From Deltaproteobacteria bacterium (lineage in GTDB: Bacteria; Desulfobacterota; DSM-4660; Desulfatiglandales; HGW-15): DNA of 12,441 bases. The position numbers and the translations under genes are program-made. The notes below the pieces were generated by a model that ran no database searches, was not told where the DNA came from, and saw only the letters and a program-made list of their open reading frames with translations. The stretch's first letter is position 1, and every line of letters starts with the position of its first letter. Positions 7,661 through 12,441 of this stretch are shown piece by piece. The stretch is taken from assembly GCA_019308985.1 (NCBI GenBank), contig JAFDHB010000131.1:1-12441 (forward strand). The letters run 5' to 3'.

Positions 7661-8951
7661 CCTCGCTCGACTCCTTGGATTCTTCCTTCACCTCCTCGGA
7701 TGCGTCCCCTTCCGGCTCGCTCTCCAGGTGCTCTCTTGCAGTTTGAATCAATTTCCTGGCCTTTTCTTCGCCGATATCCTTCACCTGAGCCAGGTCCTCA
7801 ATAGAGGTTTCTGCGACGTCCTTGGCGGATCTGAATCCTGCCTGGTACAAGTTCAACGCCGTTTTTTCTCCCACACCATCCAACCTTAAGAGTGAGTCAT
7901 AGGCGTCCTTCAATGCCTTATTGTAACTCGACTCGCTGGTTACGTCCAAGTTCCACCCCGACAACTTGGAGGCCAATCTGACGTTCTGGCCTCTTTTGCC
8001 TATTGCCAAGGATAACTGGTCATCGGGGACGACCACTTCCATGCTCTGGTTTTCCTCGACCACGATTACCCTGGTTATCTCAGCCGGGGCAAGGGCGTTG
8101 CAAATGAATTTTGCCGGGTCCGGATCCCAGGTAACAATATCTATTTTCTCACCCCATAATTCCTGGACCACCGCCTGCACTCTCGAGCCCTTCATCCCGA
8201 CACAGGCACCCACAGGATCCACATCGCTGTCTCTGGAGGTGACGGCTATCTTGGCCCTGCTCCCCGGTTCCCTAGCCACCTGGACGATCCTCACAATGCC
8301 TTCGGCGATCTCGGGGACCTCGCTCTCGAAGAGGGCGGACAAGAAATTGGGATGGGTGCGGGATAGAATTATTTGGGGTCCGCGACTAAACTGTTTCACT
8401 TCCAGGATATAGGCACGTATTCGGTCCCCCTGTTTGTAAGTCTCCTTCGGAATCTGCTCCTTGGGTGGAAGTTCGGCCTCCGCACGGCCCAGGTTTACTA
8501 TTATGGAGCCCTTATCAAATCTCTGTACTATCCCGTGGACTATCTCTCCCTTCCTGTCCTTGAAATCATCGAAGACGATGTTTCTTTCAGCCTCCCTCAA
8601 CCGTTGCGTAATGACCTGTTTCGCAGACTGGGCGGCAATCCTTCCGAACTCATCCATATCCAGTTTTATGCCCAACTCATCCCCTATCTGACATTCGGGG
8701 TCGATCTTTCTGGCCTCCTCCAGCGATACCTGGACACGATCGTTAGTGACTTCTTCCACCACTTCCTTGAATTCAAACACCTCGATTTCTCCAGCCTCGC
8801 TGTTGAAGTTCACCTCGATATCATACTCCGGGCCGAACCTTTTCCTCGCCGCCGTCCGTACCGCCTCCTCAAGGGTCTTGATCAAGACTTCCTGATCAAC
8901 CCCCTTTTCCCGGCTAACTTGATCGATTACTCTCTTCAATTCTGTAATCAT
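7638..8951 (-). CDS. nusA: Transcription termination/antitermination factor NusA
   Basis: NusA binds RNA polymerase and nascent RNA, modulating pausing, intrinsic termination and rRNA antitermination. The protein is 437 residues. It has the RNAP-binding N-terminal domain (about 1-125), an S1 domain (about 133-200, GEIVHGIVQRFDKGSIIVNLG), KH1 (about 230-278, VGMKGSRVQ at 251-259) and KH2 (about 300-345, AIGKRGQNVRLAS at 316-328). A single helix-hairpin-helix C-terminal region (about 352-405, LDGVGEKTALNLYQAGF and DIGEEKARKL) is followed by an acidic tail rich in Glu and Ser. E. coli NusA is longer (two acidic repeats), so this is the shorter form. The ATG at 8951 has GGAG 5 nt upstream and follows the rimP stop by 14 bp. 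Confidence 0.98.
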   Translation of the reverse strand: MITELKRVIDQVSREKGVDQEVLIKTLEEAVRTAARKRFGPEYDIEVNFNSEAGEIEVFEFKEVVEEVTNDRVQVSLEEARKIDPECQIGDELGIKLDMDEFGRIAAQSAKQVITQRLREAERNIVFDDFKDRKGEIVHGIVQRFDKGSIIVNLGRAEAELPPKEQIPKETYKQGDRIRAYILEVKQFSRGPQIILSRTHPNFLSALFESEVPEIAEGIVRIVQVAREPGSRAKIAVTSRDSDVDPVGACVGMKGSRVQAVVQELWGEKIDIVTWDPDPAKFICNALAPAEITRVIVVEENQSMEVVVPDDQLSLAIGKRGQNVRLASKLSGWNLDVTSESSYNKALKDAYDSLLRLDGVGEKTALNLYQAGFRSAKDVAETSIEDLAQVKDIGEEKARKLIQTAREHLESEPEGDASEEVKEESKESSEDVALGEG

Positions 8952-8965
8952 GACAACTCCAATAG

Positions 8966-9445
8966 CTATTGTTTTTGCTCAAACTCATATACAAGGTTGG
9001 CCTTGGCCACATCCTTCCAGGGCAAGGTCACCATCTTGTCTCCCGTTTCTATATAAAGATATCCCTTTTCGAACCTGCTCAGGTACCCGGTGTAATTCCT
9101 TCGGCCTTCTATAGGTGCGAAAGTCTTCACCTTGACCTTCTTCCCGACCGCCCACTCAAAGTCCTTCTCCTTTCTGAGCCGTCTGTTAAGTCCGGGCGAA
9201 GAAACCTCCAGGACATATTCGTGGTCGATCGCGGCCTTTACATCGATCAGGTCTCCAATACCTCTGCTTACCCTGGCACAATCCTCCACATCGACTCCGC
9301 CACTCTTGTCGATATATATCCTCAACACCCACCTCCCCTGTGCTGTCACATACTCTACATCGACGAGGTCGTATCCCATGTCCTCGATTGCAGGTTCGAT
9401 CAACTCCATCACCTGTCTTGATATTTCGGACCGATCTCCCGTCAT
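8966..9445 (-). CDS. rimP: Ribosome maturation factor RimP
   Basis: RimP binds free 30S particles and assists assembly around S12/S19. At 159 residues it has normal length. The N-terminal domain (about 1-85) includes LIEPAIEDMGYDLVDVEY and VLRIYIDKSGGVDVEDCARVS. The signature LEVSSPGLNRRLRKEKDF lies at about 79-96, and an SH3-like C-terminal domain follows (about 97-150, GKKVKVKT...TGYL). It is the first gene of the operon. The ATG at 9445 has only a weak GGGA nearby (about 8 nt upstream); a stronger AAGGAG is about 27 nt upstream, too far to serve it, and no in-frame start fits it. rimP leading nusA and infB is the near-universal bacterial order. Confidence 0.97.
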   Translation of the reverse strand: MTGDRSEISRQVMELIEPAIEDMGYDLVDVEYVTAQGRWVLRIYIDKSGGVDVEDCARVSRGIGDLIDVKAAIDHEYVLEVSSPGLNRRLRKEKDFEWAVGKKVKVKTFAPIEGRRNYTGYLSRFEKGYLYIETGDKMVTLPWKDVAKANLVYEFEQKQ

Positions 9446-9528
9446 GATTCTATCCCGTCTTGGATCGATTTCTCCTTCCTGACATCTCCACAGTTCAGCA
9501 GCGCCCTGACAGATCTCGAAGGACTAAC

Positions 9529-9554
9529 AAAAAAGCGGGCTTTTAGGCCCGCTT
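9529..9554 (-). terminator. Rho-independent terminator between tRNA-Gly and rimP
   Basis: In the minus-strand transcript the sequence is AAGCGGGC, loop CUAAAA, GCCCGCUU, then more U (six in the T-tract 9534-9529). This gives an 8-bp, GC-rich perfect stem followed by a U-run. It would end the tRNA-Gly transcript about 177 nt after the tRNA. It also sits about 84 nt upstream of the rimP start, so it can act as an attenuator for any transcription that continues into the nusA operon. It has no matching T-tract on the plus strand. Confidence 0.88.
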
Positions 9555-9730
9555 CCGTGTGCAGACTGGATTAGGTTATCGCCAGCTACCAGCTAAATCT
9601 ACTAGTTGGCCAGAGTCGTAATCCCACAGTGAAAACTATCATCCCGTCCGCAATTCAAAGTACATCACAATCCCTTCTACCGGGACTGATGACCTCAAAA
9701 AGGGAACCAGGCCTTAGAACAACCCTAAAC
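9555..9730. other. tRNA-Gly 3' spacer with no identified gene
   Basis: A stretch of 176 bp between the tRNA and the terminator. I find no conserved coding frame, further tRNA or recognisable RNA family. No strong sigma70 promoter for rimP is visible here or in 9446-9528. The operon promoter is therefore either weak, of another class, or the operon depends partly on read-through from the tRNA promoter. Confidence 0.4.
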
Positions 9731-9806
9731 TGGAGCGGGCAACGGGCCTCGAACCCGCGACCCCAAGCTTGGGAAGCTTGTGCTCTACCAACTGAGCTAT
9801 GCCCGC
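9731..9806 (-). tRNA. tRNA-Gly (anticodon CCC), CCA encoded
   Basis: A complete 76-nt cloverleaf including the encoded CCA. Acceptor GCGGGCA pairs with TGCCCGC. The D arm is GCTC-AGTTGGTA-GAGC, the anticodon arm CAAGC-TTCCCAA-GCTTG, the variable loop GGGTC and the T arm GCGGG-TTCGAGG-CCCGT. The discriminator is U73, as expected for glycine tRNAs. The anticodon CCC is at positions 34-36 (window 9773-9771) and reads GGG. All stems pair apart from a G-U at 49-65. It resembles E. coli glyU in its ends. A tRNA gene upstream of rimP-nusA-infB parallels the E. coli metY-rimP arrangement. Confidence 0.97.
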
Positions 9807-9896
9807 TTCTGTTCTACTACTATCATCAACCCCCGTCTTGGAATCAACCCATCTGAGGAGCTGACCGTGATGGGGCCCCATATCCGTATCTCGATA

Positions 9897-9925
9897 ATAT
9901 TGAACATATAAGAGGACAAAGTCAA
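9897..9925 (-). promoter_or_regulatory. Candidate sigma70 promoter for tRNA-Gly
   Basis: On the minus strand TTGACT (9925-9920) and CAATAT (9902-9897) are separated by 17 nt. Transcription would begin near 9890, leaving an 80-nt leader before the mature tRNA. The -10 is a modest match, so the call is tentative; the local AT richness supports a promoter region. Confidence 0.45.
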
Positions 9926-9963
9926 GAAATATTTTCTCTCTGTCATCCCTGTTTTCTAAGCAC

Positions 9964-9993
9964 TTGACACAGTATATATACAAAACTTAGAAT
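9964..9993 (+). promoter_or_regulatory. Strong sigma70 promoter for the corC-lnt unit
   Basis: TTGACA (9964-9969), a perfect -35, is followed after 18 nt by TAGAAT (9988-9993), a 5/6 match to the -10. The spacer is AT-rich (TATATATA). Transcription would start near 10000, giving a leader of about 105 nt before the corC start. It diverges from the tRNA-Gly promoter. Confidence 0.65.
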
Positions 9994-9999
9994 AGTTTA

Positions 10000-10107
10000 A
10001 CGTCAAATGGCGCAAAAAGGCAAAGCCCTAGAGTTTGATCCAGGCTGCTGATAAGACCAGCGGTGCCGGAGAGGCAACATAACCCTTTGAAAAGGATAAA
10101 TTAATCA
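10000..10107 (+). promoter_or_regulatory. Structured 5' leader of corC (unassigned)
   Basis: The leader can form a three-way junction. GGCA (10019-10022) pairs with TGCC (10064-10067), enclosing AGCC/GGCT (10024-10027 with 10043-10046) and GCTG/CAGC (10047-10050 with 10058-10061). A separate small hairpin, CCTT-TGAA-AAGG (10084-10095), takes in the AAAGGA ribosome binding site (10091-10096). I compared it by memory with c-di-GMP, M-box, fluoride, cobalamin, glycine and SAM riboswitch patterns and could not match any. The helices are short, so the fold may be chance. Confidence 0.35.
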
Positions 10108-10974
10108 TTGGAAGACGAGTCGGATCACGGGCTCAAAAAGATTCTTAGATCTTTTTTCAAAAAGAGATCTCCTTTCTCCAAGCCTGAGGACCTAACCGGA
10201 GAGATCCACGAACTCGTGAACGAAGGCCATGCCAAGGGCCTTCTCTCCGATGAAGAATCCGATATGGTGCAGGGTGTCCTTGAGCTCAAGGAGACAGAGG
10301 CTCATTCCATCATGATACCCCGCACAGAGGTCTCCTCAGCCCCGGCAGATGCGACCCTTGGCGAAGTGATCAAGCTGGTGACTGAATGCGGGCACACAAG
10401 GATCCCCATATACCAGAACAGCATAGACGAAATTATTGGGATACTCCATTCCAAAGACCTCCTCAAGCTATGGGGCCAGGCCCCGGAATCCAAGATCCCC
10501 AATGACATCCTCAGGAAACCCTACTTCGTTCCCCGCAATCAAAAGGTTAGTGAAATACTGAAGGACCTGAAACGGGAAAAGACCCACTTGGCCATCGTAA
10601 CAGACGAGTACGGTGGGACGGCTGGAATTATTACGATCGAAGACATACTTGAGGAGATAGTGGGGGAGATAATGGATGAACACGACGAGGAGCCACCCTT
10701 GCTGACCGTCCTTGACGAGAACACGCTCCTGGTTGACGCCCGCTTGGAAATAGAAAAACTGGAGGAACACTTGGGCAGGAGATTCCCTCCGGGGGAGTAT
10801 GAATCCGTAGGTGGTTTCGTGATCAATCTCCTGGGGAAGATCCCAAGGGTCGGAGAAAAAATAACTTACGAAGATCTGGAAATGACAATCAAGTCCGGGG
10901 ACGCAAGAAGGATTGAAAAGATCCTCTTCATCCTGAAGGAACGCCCTGTCCAGCAAGAAGAGACAAATCCTTGA
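10108..10974 (+). CDS. corC: CBS-domain / CorC_HlyC protein (CorC-like, ion-efflux accessory)
   Basis: A 288-residue soluble protein. A charged N-terminus precedes two CBS domains (about 66-120 and 133-190) forming a Bateman module, then a CorC_HlyC transporter-associated domain (about 203-275, with [20 protein letters not shown]). The family hallmark [20 protein letters not shown] lies at 164-183. No DUF21 membrane domain is present, so it is the short cytosolic class like E. coli CorC/YbeX, linked to Mg/Co homeostasis and also to ribosome-related phenotypes. Older 'haemolysin' labels for this family are not informative. The start is TTG at 10108: an in-frame stop lies 6 nt upstream and the next ATG is deep in the first CBS domain. 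AAAGGA lies 11 nt before it. lnt follows, as in ybeX-lnt. Confidence 0.93.
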   Translation: MEDESDHGLKKILRSFFKKRSPFSKPEDLTGEIHELVNEGHAKGLLSDEESDMVQGVLELKETEAHSIMIPRTEVSSAPADATLGEVIKLVTECGHTRIPIYQNSIDEIIGILHSKDLLKLWGQAPESKIPNDILRKPYFVPRNQKVSEILKDLKREKTHLAIVTDEYGGTAGIITIEDILEEIVGEIMDEHDEEPPLLTVLDENTLLVDARLEIEKLEEHLGRRFPPGEYESVGGFVINLLGKIPRVGEKITYEDLEMTIKSGDARRIEKILFILKERPVQQEETNP

Positions 10975-11125
10975 ATCACCGGCCTACTCCCCTCCAGGGT
11001 CATAGGTGCCCTCGAGGTTCTCGGGATCGTGGAAAGTACGGCTGGTGACTCTTTTGTGCCCCTCGGGCTTCCTTGTTTCCATCCCGGCCTGGACATAAGT
11101 CCTTTATGGATGTATCTTGCCTTTC
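10975..11125 (+). other. corC-lnt spacer
   Basis: A 151-bp gap with no clear terminator or promoter, consistent with co-transcription. The frame of corC stays open for 56 codons after its TGA, to a TGA at 11143-11145, overlapping the lnt start. No start with a good ribosome binding site or known family is visible in it. Confidence 0.4.
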
Positions 11126-12441
11126 ATGTCCTTCAAATTCAGTGAGAGACAAGCACTCTTTTCGGCCGTCCTTTCGGGCCTCATGTTGACCGCATCCTTC
11201 CCTCCTGGAGACATGGGGTGGATGGCATGGTTTGCCCTGGTCCCCCTCCTTGTCGCCCTGGACAAGACGTCTCCTTCCAAGGCATTCCGGCTGGGCTTGG
11301 TGGCCGGGATGGCGCATTATTTGACCCTCGTCTACTGGGTGATCGTGGCCATGAGCCATTACGGGGGACTGAATTTCCTGGTCAGCGGAAGCGTCATGGT
11401 CTTGCTCTGTCTATATCTCTCCCTGTATCCCGCGCTCTTTTCCTACTTTTACGTTTTCTTGAAAGAAAGCCGTCTCGTCGCTCTTCAAGCAGCTTGTGTC
11501 TGGGTGCTTCTGGAATACATCAGGGGTAGATTCCTGACGGGATTTCCTTGGTCTCTTCTGGGGTATTCCCAGTACGATTTTGTTGAGCTGATACAGATAA
11601 CCGATCTTGTCGGGGTCTACGGTGTATCCTTTTTGATAGTGGCCATGAATGGTTTCATTCAAGGCATGGCATTCAAGGAATCCCGGTTGCTGAAGGCTAC
11701 GCTGAGACGGGATTTCCCCCTCTTACTGTCCATGGTCCTCTCCGTGCTTCTCTACGGTCACTATCGCCTCTCCCAGGAGCCTCCCTTCAGGCAAAGGAGC
11801 CCTTCCCTGAAGGTCGCTGTGGTTCAAGGGAATATCGATCAATCCGTCAAGTGGGATCACAATTACCAGAAGAAGACAATGGATATATACACCCGACTCT
11901 CCCTTTCCGCGGCCTCTTTCCGCCCAGACCTCGTGGTATGGCCGGAGACCTCACTCCCCTTCTTTTTCCAGGAGAATAATGACCTCTCAAAGGTTGTCTT
12001 TGAAATATCCAAGATCCTCGATAGCGACATCATCTTCGGCAGCCCGGCCTATGAACGAGAAGGAAATGAAGTGAGATATTACAACAGGGTGTATTATCTT
12101 CCGCGGGGAGGAAACATTTCATTCTATGACAAGGTCCACCTGGTTCCCTTTGGCGAATACGTGCCCATGAAGAGGTTCCTTCCCTTTGTCAATCGGCTGG
12201 TCCCTGCCGCCGGAGACTTTACACCCGGCAGGAGAATTGAGCCTTTGAAGGCGGACCTGGTCTCCCCGGGAATCCTCATTTGCTTTGAGGCCATATTCCC
12301 TGAGATTGCGAGGGAGCATGTTGCGAATGGTGCCGATATACTGGTTAACCTGACTAACGACGCATGGTTCGGCAGGACCAGTGCGCCCTTTCAGCACCTC
12401 TCCATGGCGGTGTTCAGGGCCGTGGAGAACGACAGGCCTCT
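11126..12441 (+). CDS. lnt: Apolipoprotein N-acyltransferase, 3' end outside window
   Basis: Lnt is the inner-membrane enzyme that adds the third acyl chain to the N-terminal cysteine of lipoproteins, using phospholipid as donor. This is the last step of lipoprotein maturation, needed for Lol sorting. About 439 residues are visible of a family usually near 500. The first 215 or so residues are hydrophobic, with several membrane segments (e.g. about 32-45, 55-77, 85-112, 118-131, 160-180, 197-212) and the GFPWSLLGYSQ motif (139-149). The nitrilase domain follows from about 227 (LKVAVVQGNIDQ). The catalytic triad is complete: E274 (VWPETSLPF), K336 (YDKVHLVPFGEYVP) and C386 (ILICFEAIFPE); NLTNDAWFG is at 408-416. 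ATG 11126 is chosen; an in-frame TTG nine bases upstream is possible, and the ribosome binding site is weak. Presence of lnt fits a diderm organism. Confidence 0.96.
   Translation, partial: MSFKFSERQALFSAVLSGLMLTASFPPGDMGWMAWFALVPLLVALDKTSPSKAFRLGLVAGMAHYLTLVYWVIVAMSHYGGLNFLVSGSVMVLLCLYLSLYPALFSYFYVFLKESRLVALQAACVWVLLEYIRGRFLTGFPWSLLGYSQYDFVELIQITDLVGVYGVSFLIVAMNGFIQGMAFKESRLLKATLRRDFPLLLSMVLSVLLYGHYRLSQEPPFRQRSPSLKVAVVQGNIDQSVKWDHNYQKKTMDIYTRLSLSAASFRPDLVVWPETSLPFFFQENNDLSKVVFEISKILDSDIIFGSPAYEREGNEVRYYNRVYYLPRGGNISFYDKVHLVPFGEYVPMKRFLPFVNRLVPAAGDFTPGRRIEPLKADLVSPGILICFEAIFPEIAREHVANGADILVNLTNDAWFGRTSAPFQHLSMAVFRAVENDRP

Noticed and set aside
8373..9056. A 227-codon open frame antisense to nusA and the 3' end of rimP
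   Set aside because: It spans two well-supported genes on the other strand and has no recognised domain or ribosome binding site.
9731..9806. tRNA-Gly as an integration (att) site for a mobile element
   Set aside because: No integrase and no long direct repeat of the tRNA 3' end are visible; the only echo is the short terminator stem.
9714..9983. An 89-codon minus-strand open frame over the tRNA
   Set aside because: It translates the tRNA-Gly gene itself, a common false protein call.
10030..10046. Start of a 16S rRNA gene
   Set aside because: Only 17 nt match and the following sequence is unrelated to 16S, so no rRNA gene is present.
10468..10956. A 162-codon minus-strand open frame antisense to corC
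   Set aside because: Shadow of the CBS/CorC_HlyC coding sequence; no family likeness.

Overview
The window looks like chromosomal DNA from a deltaproteobacterium (Desulfobacterota-type sulfate reducer or syntroph). I infer this from the order of the translation genes, the long charged IF-2, the presence of a DUF503 (ylxP) gene between infB and rbfA, and a hairpin repeat of a style I associate with that group. GC content is moderate and even. There are no transposases, prophage genes, CRISPR arrays or plasmid genes. Nearly everything is core housekeeping, so no new multigene system is evident. The most unusual feature is a pair of related hairpin elements inserted in the translation operon.

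Positions 1-9445 hold one long minus-strand operon, read from high to low coordinates: rimP, nusA, ylxR, infB, ylxP (DUF503), rbfA, truB, rpsO, pnp and the first 44 codons of an M16-family zinc protease. Together these genes cover 30S maturation (RimP, RbfA, probably YlxP and YlxR), transcription elongation/termination (NusA), initiation (IF-2), tRNA pseudouridylation (TruB), a primary 30S protein (S15) and mRNA decay (PNPase). Most junctions are tight, with overlaps of 11-23 bp or gaps of 4-15 bp. The exceptions are the ylxR-infB gap (371 bp) and the truB-rpsO gap. Each of these carries one copy of a hairpin element about 100-140 bp long, in opposite orientations. One copy supplies the last two sense codons and the stop of truB. 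A moderate 86-bp gap with a possible stem-loop separates rpsO from pnp.

Positions 9446-9963 hold a tRNA-Gly(CCC) gene on the minus strand with an encoded CCA. A strong rho-independent terminator of the same orientation lies between it and rimP. A candidate minus-strand promoter lies upstream of the tRNA. A near-consensus sigma70 promoter then fires in the opposite direction.

Positions 9964-12441 hold a plus-strand unit. A structured, roughly 105-nt leader precedes a CBS-pair/CorC_HlyC protein (TTG start), followed by lnt (apolipoprotein N-acyltransferase). lnt runs off the end of the window with all three catalytic residues present. The corC-lnt pairing matches the ybeX-lnt neighbourhood known in enterobacteria.
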